Of a stretch of DNA of 64,000 nucleotides, positions 9,834 to 22,287 are shown piece after piece (positions within the stretch are counted from its first letter, which is position 1; each line of letters opens with the position of its first letter). Under the pieces are notes generated by a model. That model searched no databases. It was given only the letters and a program-made list of their open reading frames with translations, and had not been told where the DNA came from. The DNA lies in assembly GCA_037893245.1 (NCBI GenBank), contig JBAIAA010000400.1, forward strand, positions 248,001-312,000, read 5' to 3'. Made by a program: the position numbers and the translations under genes. Source of the stretch: Crossaster papposus (taxonomy: Eukaryota > Echinodermata > Asteroidea > Velatida > Solasteridae).

Positions 9834-11256
9834 CCTTGTAAATATGGAACTCTAATACATCCAATAACTCGGGAATTACGTGTAATTTTATGATTCAGAT
9901 TGATTCTTGCTGATTTTATAACTAAGCTTAACTTTTATCTTTTCTAGTATTTATTAAAAAAAGATATATTTTGAGCTATATTTTTGTATTCCGAAACTTT
10001 CATATGTTTTACTTATACTTATCGTTGTTTTTCCAGAAGGAATGAAAAAGAAAAAGAGAGAGAAAAATAATTCAAGGACACTTGTAATTGTATAAATTCT
10101 CCGATCAACAACAAATTATTATTCTGTATAACTTGTGCAAGACTCGTAAGGAGTGGGTTTTATATATTTTTAAATTAATCATACGAAGTGGAGGTAACCC
10201 TCAGGTGCTCAGTATTTTGTAGGCCTACCAAATTCTACTTAAATTTAGTGTTAATATAACTACCTCATATGACCTAGTGAGGAATATCAGATATATGGTG
10301 TTAATCATTCAACATTTTAAAAACAAACTAGCTGTGAGGTTCACTAATCCTCATTCTAGGAAACGCAAAACCAATCGATGTTAAGTGAAATAGCCGGCTA
10401 CCTCACAGTAATGTAGTGTATTCGTGTCATAGCAGGGTACAACTTATACGCGAGGTCTATTGAGCCCATTTGCCAAGGTAGACCTCACACATTACTTTTG
10501 TTTCTTATGAATTATAGGTGACAGATTTTATGAATGTATAATCTTTAATATAGATATTACTTGGCCCTGTTTCTTATAATTGTTATTAAGCTTTTTAGTC
10601 CGAGACGGACTAAGCTTAGCTGGGGCCTGTGTGGCGAAACAGGGTCAGACTAAAACTTGTCTAATTCATGTACTTTAATGCATTGAGTGTGGGGGCCAAT
10701 CAGTGGTTCGCACCGCGTATGTCGGTGACCATCCAGTGGTGTGCCGCGACCAATCAGCAGCGCGTATGGTTCTAGTCCGGGGCTTCGTCGAAGCTTTGGG
10801 CAGTTCTTGCAAATGGTGGCTATGCTACATGACCTATGTCTGTTACTTGCACGATTCCATTCCTCACGACACGAAACAGGGTTTCAACGTCAGCTTCGGT
10901 AAGTGTAGTTGTATACTTTACCGTGTATTGTTATTGCATTTATTGCGAGAACTATAGTGTGTGCGAGGGTAGTGAAGCCTGGTTCAAGAGCTAGTGTTAC
11001 TTGTTGTGGGTAGTGATTGCCTGTCGTCGGTTTAACGCTGTAGTGGCGGTGACGGCTGAGTGGCGATCCGGTGGTTGTCGAGTAGCTAGCTCTGTGAGGC
11101 TTACCGTCGTAGCGCTTAGTTCTTGTGAGGGTACTCGCACCCTGGTCTGTGCATAATTACCGATCTATGTAGTTGTGTGAGGGTAACTGTTGCTGGAATA
11201 GTAGCGCGGTACCCTCGTGGATTGAATAGCTGTTCCGATAGTCAGATTTCCTTGCC
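9834..11256. other. Non-coding stretch with small hairpins upstream of the transposase-like gene
   Basis: AT-rich to about 10500, then more GC-rich. GGCCCTGTTTC (10563) pairs with GAAACAGGGTC (10634), enclosing TTAGTCCG-AGA-CGGACTAA (about 10595-10613), which makes a two-level stem-loop. Several GAGGGT/ACCCTC motifs recur between 11120 and 11220. No exon was supported. Confidence 0.4.
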
Positions 11257-13971
11257 AAAAAGAGGTCTTACATAAGAAGAAAAGCTCAACGCAAAATTCT
11301 TAAAGAACAGGCCAGGTACTGCCTCCTTAACAAGAAAGTTCCCAAAAGAGTGTCACACATCGTAAAAAAACATCCTACAATTGGAAAAGACGTAGAGAAA
11401 TTTGTGTCTGACAACCAAATGGGAGCAGATGCATGGAGAAGTACTGGAGTAGCAACTTTCGATGGGAATAGCAAAGTATGGGGTTCCTAAGGTAACTTTC
11501 AAAAAAATCAAAGAACACCTCGAAGAGAAATACGGTCACAACATATCTTATGGTTCAGTAGTACAACTTTGCATAGTCAAGAACAGGCGACGTATATCTG
11601 CGAAGCGTTACAAGGGAGAGGCACGAATCACATGCAGAAGAGCAAGGAAGGGATTCAACGTCAAATATAATCCGGATGCCCATTGGAGCAATGCCCTGTA
11701 CAGAAATTTGGATTTTGTACAATTGAAGGATGGCAGTAACCATGTTGTAATTAATCGAGATGACCAGGCCGGTTTCAGATTGGATACAACCTTCACACAC
11801 ATGCAAAGAAAGAGTGTCGCCCTTCAAAGTCAACCGACTCTTACAACTCGTACTGATTTTGTCAACAGTTACCCAAGCATTATCCAGACCACGTCATATC
11901 TCTTCATGCAAACCGTCCACCAACATGCATAGCTGTTGTGAAGCCACATTTTGTATTTGCTAAAAATCCACCACAGCATGCTGCAGACCTGCATATGATC
12001 ACCAATTCTAACCTCGTTGATGTCAACAAGGATGTTGAGTGCATCCGAGTAGATGGAGCTAGTGATGAAGGGCCGTCTCATGTCGAAGTTCAAATCCACT
12101 GGGCAGAGAGACACTTGCAGCAAGGACACATCTGCACCATCGTTACAACAAGGCACAGTGGAGGAAGCTACCTGAATAAAGTGGAGCTGATGAATGGTTG
12201 CATTGCACAGGCTCATGCCAATGCATTCATACCATCAACTCTCACAGGCAGCAACTCCAACGAGGAAGGGCTTGACCCAGAAATGCTCACTAGAAATTTG
12301 AATGCTGCATGTGAGGTGTACTTAGACAGGATAAAAAATGCACCTTGTATGGGAACAACACTAAATACCATTAAAGGCTGCCGGGACACTACTGCTGAGG
12401 AGTATCAAGCAAGAAGAGCAGATCTAACTACATTTCTTAAGGGTTCACGTAAGGCAAAGGATCTCCTCCGAGAACAGAATCCAGAACTGACAATTTGCCT
12501 ACTTTGAGCGTGTGTGGAAAGTCAGAGAGAGCCACATGCTGAAGGAACTGCCTGAGCAATACGTCTTTGCCCTACATGCGTGCTACCAGCCCAACTGCCC
12601 CCACCAGCTGTGTAAGGGCAGTGCTGATGTCCACCAAAATATGCAATGGTATACAAATGGCCCTCCATTCGCATATGTACCACTGCCTGTTCCTGACTCA
12701 TCCACTTGGGGTAGCGACTGTGAAAAATGCAATCAAGTTGGATTGTCAGCATGCAGTGGGCACTACAAGAATGCAAAAGAAACCATCCAGCATTGGAAAG
12801 ATCGAGGAAAAAAGGAAATGCGCATTCCCCCATCACAAGTCATCAAAGACTTTACAAATCAACACAAAGGCCTTAATATAACAGACGAGGAAGTTGCTGA
12901 AGTAGCAAAGAAAGTCTTGTTGCCAACCAATGAAGTTAGATGGTACATAGAGCATCTTCAGCGCATCCAAAGACGACGCCAGGCTGGAGCAAGGAAAGCA
13001 GCTGAGACAAGGAAACGGCGGCGTGAGTGTTTTTTTCTCTTTTCTTAAACAGTTGTTTACTGCTTTGATGTGGAACATAGGGTTTTTGTTCACCCGAACA
13101 AACTATTGATAATGGTGACATACGCTTTGAAAAATTTGAGAAGTTACTCAAGGGGTCCATATCACCCCATGCACCCTAAAAAGGTTAAGTCAAGTCAAAT
13201 CTTAATCAGATATATGGATGGTTACAGACTCATTACAATAATTTCAGAGGGAGAAAACCATCCAAAGGAGGACATCAGAGACAATGGTAATCAAGCCGAG
13301 GCCAATCAAGATCCATGCTGCTGGTGTCAACAACCACCATCCCCAGATGGGAAGCTGATGAAGTGTGCTGATGATAACTGCGCTACTGGGCTCTTCCACT
13401 ATGAATGCTTGGGTCTTCTGTACGACCCCCAGACATGAACTGGCTATGTCTTGATTGCCAAGGTATGTGCATGTACTTGCGTAAAATGTCAAGACTGTCT
13501 TGAAATGATGTGTAATATGTTATATTCTGCAGTTATGAGCAAGTAATGTGTCATGTGATCTTTTTAAAATATTGAACTTTATCCTGTTGAGGAGAGTTAA
13601 AGGTTCATTTGATCCAATTAAAAAAATACTGCACCGTGTTCGATGACAAGTAAGGTTTGTTGTGCCCATGTCAGCATTGTGATTTCAATTCAAGATTTTT
13701 ATTTGAGTTTGATTTCAGGAAAACATGTATTAATAACAATTGTAGTTAATATTGTCAACAGTCATGTAGACGGTCAATTACAAATCGTAATATTTTGCAT
13801 GCATTTCTAATTACAGTGGAAACAACTGTGTACTGCCTATGTCAACAAGGGGAATATGGAAGAATGGTGCATTGTGATGGCCCAGAATGCAGACACAGAT
13901 GGTTCCATTACAAGTGTGTTGGAATACGCAGAAAGCCAAGAGGGCAATGGAAATGCCCTAATTGCAAATAG
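11257..13971 (+). pseudogene. Transposase-like multi-exon gene ending in tandem PHD fingers
   Basis: The protein is spread over shifted frames. An N-terminal basic part (11257-11490) ends VATFDGNSKVWG. Next (11462-11932) comes RARKGFNVKYNPDAHWSNAL then NRDDQAGFRLDT. Then (11938-12507) DGASDEGPSHVEVQ and GGSYLNKVELMNGCIAQAHA, and (12512-13022) a Cys/His-rich segment (CEKCNQVGLSACSGHY) with a basic coiled end. Two further exons follow conventional splice sites. At 13248-13462 is a C4HC3 PHD finger (CCWCQQPP, then HYECLGL, with the final WLCLDC one frame over). At 13817-13971 is a second complete PHD (YCLCQQGEYGRMVHCDGPEC, HYKC, WKCPNC, stop). The spaced Asp/Asp/Glu residues resemble a DDE nuclease. 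PHD fingers read histone H3 tails. At least four frameshifts make it a relic. The superfamily is not identified. Confidence 0.6.
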
Positions 13972-15166
13972 GGTCTGTATGCTAAAAATGCAAACACAAA
14001 GTAATATACTTACAGACTAGACGTTCAAGTTCAAATATCTTTATTATATCCCACAGTGGGTAATTAAAAATATACCGGGTATAAACAAGTTAAGAATACA
14101 ATTTCACATATAAATATTAAATTTGCTTTAGCTATAATCATTAATCATTGAAATAAATTTAACATTGGAACGTACGTTTGTGGACAAACCCTAAGCTGTG
14201 CCGATTTTGTTTTTCTTTTGATTAAACGCTCTTTACCTTTAAAGTGAGCCTGACTTTGAAATAGAAGACCTTTCACAAGCCCTTAATTTGACTTTAAATG
14301 TGCCTAAAAACGGTTGACCTGGAAGTTAAGGTCAACTGAGGGTCACAATAACCCAAGGCTAATCTTCAATGCCCATTTGCTAGAGAGTAATGGTTTTTGG
14401 ACTTGTAAGATCTGTACATAAATAGCATAAATATTTTAGCTGAGATTACTCGGAGACAGTGCATTGTATGTAAGAGAAGCTGTCAGTCAGTGCAGTCATT
14501 AAGCTGTTGATTATTTGTCATCTCTTTTAATGGATCCCTGTCACCAAACAACACCATGTTGAATTCCTGAACAACTCTTGTAGTCGTTGATGACTTTATT
14601 TACAAAATGTATGAAGCGGAATTGCCCTTAAGTGTTTTTTTTTTACATTTCAAACATGGCATGCTATGTGTGACACTTTTCAAAATTTGAAACCATTCCA
14701 ATTCTGCAATAATAATTCACACAGTGTGCAGAATAGAGCTTGTTCTCCTCATGGTGCATAGGGTATTATACACAACTTTCTCTTGTTTTATACTGTAGGT
14801 TTTCCCAGACAATTTCACTAATTATTCATTCAATGTAACATCTGGATCATTCAATTTAGATTGAAATTAAATGATCAGGCAGAACGTCAATCAACAATAA
14901 AAAAGAGTCGTTTAATTTCACTGTTCGAGCATTCTATTCCTCTAAAGATGCATTAAATTTAAAAGTAACGCAATGTTCATTCAATTTCGGCTGATGCGCT
15001 CAGGGGTTGGCTAATTTGAATGCTGTGAACGTTAAAAACTGCCAAAACTAAGAATTTTACAATGTAGGCATACGTTTGGAAAACAACAAAACAAAAATGA
15101 ATGTCCCCAAAACAAAACAAAATACCTCAATTTAATCGCATGTAAACAATCCTTGCGAAATTGGAT
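13972..15166. other. Non-coding AT-rich stretch
   Basis: At 14035-14075 a sequence containing AAATATCTTTATTATATCCC looks like the reversed 3' end of a LINE. At about 14168 TTTGTGGACAAA resembles the palindromic start of the element at 34650. Nothing else was recognised. Confidence 0.35.
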
Positions 15167-15190
15167 CAGTGGCGTAGCACCGTCATTTTT

Positions 15191-15221
<31 letters not shown>

Positions 15222-15690
15222 CTTCTTTTTTTAATGAAAAGGGCACTTGGCCTCCGTAAAATCAAAAAGTGGGGGAGGGGTAACCATCTGTCGATTGGGG
15301 CGTTGTTCAAAACCGACAATTATGCACACAAACGGCCAATATACATGTACAGTGTACATGTATTCTGCTTTTCCGGGCGATACATGTGCACATTTCAGAA
15401 AAAGGCACCAAAAACGGCTGCGGCCACAAATAAAGGCACCACTTCTTTAAAAGTGTGTGTTTACTATGTCTATACTGTCTGTAATATTATTATTTTTGTT
15501 CTATCCATTGTAAATTTGACCTGCGTAATAAAAAATGAAATAAAATGAAATGAAAAAAGGGCACTTCTTACAAAAAGGGCACTATTATTGGGCGGGTAAG
15601 CTTGTTGTAAAAGGGCATTTGAAAGGAAAAAGGCAGTCGTTACAAAATATGGGGGGGGGGGGGGGGGGGGTATGGCTACGCCTATGTGGA
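15167..15690. mobile_element. Possible non-autonomous element with GGCGTAGC ends and poly-G tracts
   Basis: GTGGCGTAGC at about 15171 is mirrored by GGCTACGCC at about 15674. Between them are G runs of 28 (15194-15221) and 20 (15651-15670). An internal ATAAAAAATGAAATAAAATG at about 15527 looks like a LINE tail. There is no ORF. Confidence 0.4.
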
Positions 15691-16021
15691 TGGTTGATGA
15701 TGAAAATGGTAGAGAAAACCTACATGAGCAAATATATTTTAAATAAAACATAGTTTGAACAATACTTTTCCCAATTTCTCTTTGATAATCAGTGAATCAA
15801 TTTAATGAAAGAAGTTGGAAGTTGGACAGAATAAAATGTACAAAGCTACTAAAACATCATGAAGGGTACATGACCTGATATTAGGCATGACTGAGTGGCC
15901 TTTTAGTTTAGGGCATGCAATGCCAGGCATCTTTTGCCGGGGCATATGCAGGGACTTCCACATTAGGCCCGGCGTTACAGGGCCTGGACTGTGCGGGGAC
16001 TTCCAACTTATGCCCAGTGGT

Positions 16022-16022
<1 letters not shown>

Positions 16023-16053
<31 letters not shown>
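16023..16053 (+). repeat. (G)31 homopolymer
   Basis: Uninterrupted run of 31 guanines. Flanking text has repeated GGGACTT/CCAGGG motifs (15950-16160). Length is probably unreliable in assembly. Confidence 0.9.
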
Positions 16054-16056
<3 letters not shown>

Positions 16057-16247
16057 GGACTTACCCAGGGGTTCCAAAACAAAGTGTCCCCGCCCCGTGG
16101 CACTTGACTAGAAACTTACCAGGGACTACCCAGGGGTTTCCAAATTTCAATATGGAAGTTCCCGGCTAAGTCCCCGCTAGGCCAGGGTCCCCCAGGGCGC
16201 GGGTTACAATTGACAAGTGCATTATGCCCAAGAAAATGTTTTACTAA

Positions 16248-16412
16248 GGGAATAAATGTGTGTTCGAGAGGTTTTAATCACTCTGTTTAATACCGATTGG
16301 AGTCTGGGTGCTGATAATTACCCGAGCCGAAGGCGAGGGTAATTATCAGCACCCAGACTCCAAGAGGTATTAAACAGAGTGATTAATACCGACCGAACAC
16401 ACATTTATTCCC
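16248..16412. repeat. 165-bp near-perfect palindrome (hairpin MITE)
   Basis: The left arm starts GGGAATAAATGTGTGTTCG and ends GATAATTACCC. After a short loop (GAGCCGAAGGC) the right arm repeats it in reverse complement, ending CGAACACACATTTATTCCC. Arms are about 77 bases with few mismatches. It could fold into one long hairpin. Confidence 0.9.
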
Positions 16413-16939
16413 ATTCATAAATACCTTTTTTGTAAAATTCAGCCCAAAAAGCCCCTAAAATCCCGGAAAATTGTCGCAAGTAAATTTCGGTGTTTCGCCA
16501 TTCTGTCTGTGTCAAATGACATGTTTCCGCCTCTGTCGCTCTCTACACAATACATGCAATAAAGCGTATTTACTGTGAACCAGACTATTACTGCCATTGG
16601 CAACCTCGTTCCCAAGGTGTCGAGCTGTACGCGCTCAACACTACCCGCTCTTATTATTGGAGACGAGGTACAGTTCAGGGTTGGAAATAAAGTGAGCCCT
16701 GGGGACGGAATGTTGTTTTCAGCTATGTTTAAACACTTCCAGCCATGTCTTTATCGTCCGTTTAATACCGGCCACGTGACGGGCTCTCGACCAATAGGAA
16801 TGCCTAAACTGTCCCAGGTATTTATGAATTCTATTTTAATTACTGTTGGGTTCCCCAGGGTTAAGTGAGTTTTTGTGTATGCTTTAATTGTGCTGGTGTC
16901 ACGGACACAGCAATAAAACATGATTGGAACAGCCAGGTC

Positions 16940-16941
<2 letters not shown>

Positions 16942-17006
<65 letters not shown>
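16942..17006 (+). repeat. (ATT)n microsatellite
   Basis: About 21 ATT units after CAGGTCAAG, a typical position for a retroelement 3' tail. The stretch before it (16413-16941) shows no recognised gene. Confidence 0.9.
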
Positions 17007-17007
<1 letters not shown>

Positions 17008-17529
17008 CTATTAATGGGCTATTTGGGAGACATTTGGGTGTCAGGCATAGGTCAGTAAGGGGACATTTCGTTTAAGGAGACATTATAACTGTTTCAAACT
17101 CGGCAACGGTGCGTTTTACATACCTCTACAGTGCACCATGCGATAGAGACAGTGTAAACTAAAGTTATGGCATCGTTCATTATAATTGTAGGGGTGTACG
17201 TTATATTTCTAATTGTATAAAAAAGACAATAAGGAGACTTTGCCTTTTTGTTGAATATCTTTCTCTAAAAGGATTATTTAGCTATAAAATACCGTTCTAT
17301 TTTTACAACTCTTGTCTTCCATTTCGAAGTGTTTTCGGAAGAGAAATACACCAGCAATTTAAACTGTGGACACCCATTGAGAATTTTTGGTTGTACCCAC
17401 TAACTTCGCGCCAAAGAAATGATCAATGGTGTAGTCTCTGTACTAAAACAAGTTACTGCACTGTATGAAATGGACATGGCACCAGTCTGCATTTGATGCG
17501 CGCGCGCACGTCACATACACACATTATAC

Positions 17530-17622
17530 AAATTGTTGCCTGCTGTGACATGGTCCATGGCGTTTTGTACACCCGAGGGGGCAAATGGCACCCGAGGCGA
17601 ATGTCACAGCAGGCAACAATTT
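17530..17622. repeat. 93-bp hairpin with 22-bp arms
   Basis: AAATTGTTGCCTGCTGTGAC at the left is the reverse complement of GTCACAGCAGGCAACAATTT at the right. The loop carries two related CACCCGAGG motifs. A small palindromic element or cruciform site. Confidence 0.75.
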
Positions 17623-17795
17623 TGTTATACCACGGTAATAGATTCTTACGGAAAAAATAAGGCAAAATTGGAACAGAAAAAAAGCAGACGAACAGCATAA
17701 ACGAAAGCCGGTGTAAACAACAATGGAGGTCGTCAGTCGTTGCCGAAAGTGCTAACTTCACTGTTCCCTGTTTACATCGCACAGGAACATACATA

Positions 17796-18066
17796 CGTAA
17801 AGTTGTAGGTCCCGTGTGTTGTATAATTTATAATGTGTGTATATATCTTTCCCATTATAACATTATAAAATTGTATAATGCACGTAAAAGAACCCAGAAC
17901 ACTTATCGCTAAGACTAAGAGAAGGGGTTTGCCCCGGTGTTCCTGGCTGACACAGCCTCTGTCTACGGGTTTCTTCAGGCTTACGAGCTACAGTGCCTTG
18001 AGCACTTTTGAAGGATCCTTGGTTTCATTACCAGAAATTAATAATAATAATAATAATAATAATAAT
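17796..18066 (+). mobile_element. SINE, 5'-truncated copy
   Basis: It matches the body and 3' end of the full SINE at 55517, beginning CGTAAAGTTGTAGGTCCCG, through GGTTTCTTCAGGCTTACGAG, ending in an (AAT)n tail. The tRNA-derived head is missing, as expected from 5' truncation on insertion. Confidence 0.8.
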
Positions 18067-18862
18067 CAATTTACGTAGTACCAGCTAATATGGTTGCTAG
18101 ACTCTAATATCAGTCGCTTCCATGGTATTTATCACATAAATGGCCGGCCAGGCCAAGGGGGGGCGGAGGGGGGGGGGGGGCCCAACAAAGTGCGCCACCA
18201 ACGTTGAAATGTATCTCATTCGTTCTTCCACGCTCATGAGCCACACATCGCACACAGTAAATACGTATAGATCGCTACCGCGAAGCGCACCGTTGAAACA
18301 CGTACAAATTTGCTCCGCGCTCGCTCTCCGAATTCAGTGATTCATATAACGTCCGCAAAGCCAGGTACACAGGCACGATCTACACGAATTTGTTTTGGGG
18401 CGATGTCATTTTCTGCCATTTTCGTTCGAAAACAACACGATAAAACGCAAGGGGTTCACAGGCAGATTTTTTTAAAAATTCAGTATATCACTGCTACATC
18501 CTTTTTAAACGTATCCATGGAAAAAAGTGAGTGGGTTCGAAGCACGATTTTTCACAATTTATCGATTATTATTGCCCTTTTTAGGGGAGGTATTTGTCAA
18601 CGTCGTTTTAGTATTTGTGCACAATCTCTACGTGCATCAACGGTACGTCAACGCTTAATTTTTTCGACTGCTTTTTTTTATTTTCAATACAATTTTTGTC
18701 ATTGGATGATAAAAATTAAGGTAAATAACAACCTTTTACAACTACAAAAGACAAGATGTTAAGATTGGATGCCAAAAACTCTTTATTTTTCGCGTGAGAA
18801 AATTGTTCCCCCCTATTTTGAGAATGGACGGTACGTCAGCGTTGCGCAATCACAGTCTCGAA

Positions 18863-18900
<38 letters not shown>

Positions 18901-19744
18901 TGGGCCAGGCTATGCACTAGCGTGTAAAAAAAAATTCCGCGGCCTGGAAAAAGAAAGTTCATGTACCCCGTGGGGTACATGAACTCATGTACCACGCGTA
19001 CTCGGCGTACATCACTCATACCCACCGACCTATATAGAGGTCAGTGCTCATACCATGCTCATGTATACATCGGCACCACAGACATATAAACCTATAGACC
19101 GCCAGTCGTGTGCACAAAACCGTGATTTGCAAAGTATGGGCAAAACGACGCGTAGGCTGCACGGCATGCGCGTGTAGCTATAAAAAGCCAAGCGCGTATA
19201 ATTACGCGCCTATCGTGCAACGCACTTTGCACGCGCGTTCATATAGTCGTGTACACTATCTTTCGTTCGACGGGCAACGCACCGCGCGCTTTTTACGTTC
19301 TGTGCGCATACCGGGCAACGCGCTTGACACAAAAAAGGGCCTAAAACTTCTTTATTTTAGGGTATCAAGATTGACACTGGTTATATGGTATAGCCCTATA
19401 TGTAATTTTCTTTTAAATCGATAAATGGCTTCATATAATTATTTGACTGGAACAGTTCGGGTGTGTACAAATTCCCTATACCGAGGGCTAAATTTGCCCA
19501 TAGTTGGTATTTTAGTCGGGCGCCGCGAAATCACGAAATCACGAAATCATCCTGTAGTTTTGAATAGGACCTGGCGGTCTATGTGTTTATATGTCTGTGA
19601 TCGGCACACTCAGATACATGCGTTTTTGTGGCATGTCACGTGAACGCTTCTCGACCAATAACAATTCACAATCTATTTCCCTTCCTTCCTTCCTTCCATA
19701 CAACTTACAAGTGCAAACTTCAACGATTTGAAGATCAACGCACT
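18067..19744. other. Non-coding stretch with G/C homopolymers
   Basis: Contains a G run at 18168-18180, a C run of 35 at 18866-18900 and the palindrome ATGTACCCC-GTGGGGTACAT at 18961-18980, followed by GTAC-rich sequence. Predicted proline-rich frames here are products of the C tract. No gene is supported. Confidence 0.5.
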
Positions 19745-19912
19745 GCCAGGAACACCGGGGCAAACCCCTTCTCTTAGCGATAAGTGTTACTGGGATCTTT
19801 TACGTGCATTATAATGATTATTATTATACAATACACGGGACCTACAGCTTTACGTCTCATCCGAAAGACGAAGCAATAGTGGTTTCAGTGCCTTGCTTAA
19901 GGACACAGGTAG
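19745..19912 (-). mobile_element. SINE fragment, reverse orientation
   Basis: Reverse complement of the middle of the SINE: AACACTTATCGC, the GTGTATTGTATAAT region and the CTTAAGCAAGGCA motif are all present. It lacks both the tRNA-like head and the 3' tail. A 100-residue frame with an apparent membrane segment overlapping it is an artefact. Confidence 0.75.
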
Positions 19913-20291
19913 TCAATGTACTTCAAGATTACACGCGACGAATAATAATCGCTGTGTTTATTGCGTGTGTTTGGTTGATAATTTTGACGAGTCTTTTCGT
20001 TTTCGTGGCGATTCGACTCCTTAGCGTTTGCCATGATGATCATGATGACCCGAGCGCGAGATCGATCGATAACGTGATCGTCACCGGCAATTCTTCTGCT
20101 GTTTAACAAGCGCCGATCAAAAAAACAAAATGGTAAGTTAAAACTGTAACCACATGTAAATTAAACTGCTTTACTCCGCCCACTTTCCACTTCGCCCACC
20201 AACCACTCAACCTTTTCGCCCCATTTTTAGTATTGATAATGATATGATAACCACTTAACTTGCACTTCGCCCCACTGTACCCCTATACATA

Positions 20292-20857
20292 GATAGAGAG
20301 GGTTTTACAGGTTAACCGCCGAAACCATGCACAAACTGCACACAGCTGCACGGTCTACCTCTAAACACATTTTTTATGAGTATTTTATCAACTCGCCCAG
20401 CCGGCACTTCAATAAAACAGGTCGAATCTTGCCCAATTTCTGTAGAAAAAGGAAAAAATTATCCCCGTTCCGCAAACGCGACTGTTACAAGATGGCGGAT
20501 AAAGTAGTTAAATGTCACCGTTGACAAGATGAAGCGTTGGTCCGCACTGACCCCGGCCGGGGTTATAGTACGAACAGTTTATTGAACGACGTTATCCGGC
20601 ATCTTGTACATGTCACTAACAGTAACAGTCGCGTTTGCGGAACAGGGGTACCGGTAGTTTTCTTTTACTAGTTTGTTTGTTTGCAAGATTCAACCGGTTT
20701 TATTAAAGTGCCGGCTGGGTGAGTTGATAAAATAATCATATCAATTGTGTTTGTAGGTAGACCGTGCAATGGTATGGGAGTAATTTTGTGCAGTTTGTGA
20801 CTTTGTGCATGGTTTCTATTGTTTAACGGCTGTTAACCTGTTAAAACCCTCTCTATA
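20292..20857. mobile_element. 566-bp foldback MITE
   Basis: Almost the whole unit folds on itself. GAGAGGGTTTTACAGG at the left pairs with CCTGTTAAAACCCTCTC at the right, GCCGGCACTTCAATAAAAC with its partner near 20700, GCAAACGCGACTGTTAC with GTAACAGTCGCGTTTGC, and near the centre ACAAGATGGCGGATAA with TTATCCGGCATCTTGT. No ORF. The loop holds CCCCGGCCGGGG. Confidence 0.85.
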
Positions 20858-21201
20858 GCCGGGCTTCACCCGGCGGGCGTCGGGAGCCTGCTGCATTTTC
20901 CTGCTCTTCACACCTAGTCAGTAACTACTGGACCTTTTCTATCGGCTTTTTTAACATCTGACAATTAGTTATACAGTACTCGGTCAGTACGGGACCGCAC
21001 ATATAATTTGATAACTCCTCCGACTGGTTCCAAACATAGCTTAATGGAAAGAGTGAGAGAGTCTGATTACAGTACTTTTTAAATGGAGTCAATAGGTGGT
21101 CCGGTTGTGGAGTTATGACAATTTAAGGATTTATGAATTACTGTTACATGTATTTTGTATCTATTTCCCAATGCAATCAACCGTGTTTTATTGCCATGAT
21201 T

Positions 21202-21417
21202 AGCGAGAGCGAAAAAACAAAGATAACATAAGAATAACTGCTCGACCCCGGTTGAAAACAAACGCTGTTTTTCGTGCTTTTCTCGGCATCCATGATTGTA
21301 AAACTTCGGAAAAGTCAGTTAAACGATATTTACTATGAAATACAACCCCCCAAATCCACCCATTCATGATAATTCAAGCAATTACCAATGGTGTATACTA
21401 CCTTTAACTAATCATCA
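21202..21417 (+). mobile_element. TTAA-flanked MITE, family A, right-half fragment
   Basis: It matches the right half of family A from GCGAGAGCGAAAAAAC to the terminus ATGGTGTATACTACCTTTAA. The left half is missing. Confidence 0.8.
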
Positions 21418-22200
21418 AAGGGGTTAAGCCAACACAAAATGTGTTCTAGATTACAAAACCGAAGGCACAATGACGTAACCAGCGCTGAAAGCTGTGTTTG
21501 TAGTAAAATAGCGCACCATATCCACCCACGTTCTACCCAGAAAATGGTAGAGCCCTCATCACCGCATTACATGACCCGTACAAAAACATGACCCGTACAA
21601 AAACATGAAAACAATGCATTGGTCTGGTTCCCAAGCCAAATATTTCTGACTATAGACGTATGGGCATTAATAAAATAGTCAGTCAATGGGACCAGACTAA
21701 GCAATATCGTGCCGGTGAGCCCAGGAAAGTTTATCAGTTGCGTCACGTCAGTTGGTGGGTAAAAATTTAAATTTTACAACAAATTGTCATTTTGATGGAA
21801 AAAGAGCTGTAGACCAGTATTACGTGCTGTTTTATTAAAGTAATGTTTGAGAAAGTGGAATTCTACATCCGAACAAGGTCGGAAAACAACCTTACTGTAA
21901 TTCAAACATTGTCCTAAATTGAGTCTCCTTGTAAGGCTACATGTACATAAAAAAAATAGATTGTTTCTCATCAGCGGCCGGGCGAATTTTTTGTGCCGGG
22001 TGGATATTTTTTTATATTTTATATACAAAATATAAATGTACCGGACGCCCGAAGATTCCGAGATTTTCAATTTTTTAATTTTGTACATGTACTGTAAAAA
22101 CAGGCTGTTGAAAGCAATTACAGTTAAAACTCACGTTGGGGATGTTCGGCAACCTGACCTACAGTATGTACAGCGGGCCAAGTGAATGTTTTTAGTGGCC
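21418..22200. other. Non-coding stretch
   Basis: AT-rich with no recognised repeat or gene. Open frames here are short and on both strands. Confidence 0.35.
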
Positions 22201-22287
22201 ATGCATAATGCCAGCAGAAGCAAGCCGGGAAAGTCTAAATCGACGGACAGGAGATCGGAGAAGCCGAGTGTAGTGGTTTTTTTATAA
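22201..22287 (+). CDS. Possible small first exon or micro-ORF, 28 aa, basic
   Basis: ATG-initiated frame reading MHNASRSKPGKSKSTDRRSE then KPSVVVFL. The strongly basic Ser/Lys/Arg composition resembles the start of a nuclear protein, and it lies 1.6 kb upstream of the possible exon at 23921 with a similar composition. The donor is not clear. Could be chance. Confidence 0.2.
   Translation: MHNASRSKPGKSKSTDRRSEKPSVVVFL

Noticed and set aside
15032..16169. Glycine- or proline-run ORFs
   Set aside because: Produced by poly-G tracts, with no domain and no splice support.
19804..20106. 100-codon ORF with an apparent transmembrane segment
   Set aside because: Its first third lies in a reversed SINE and the frame has no family similarity.
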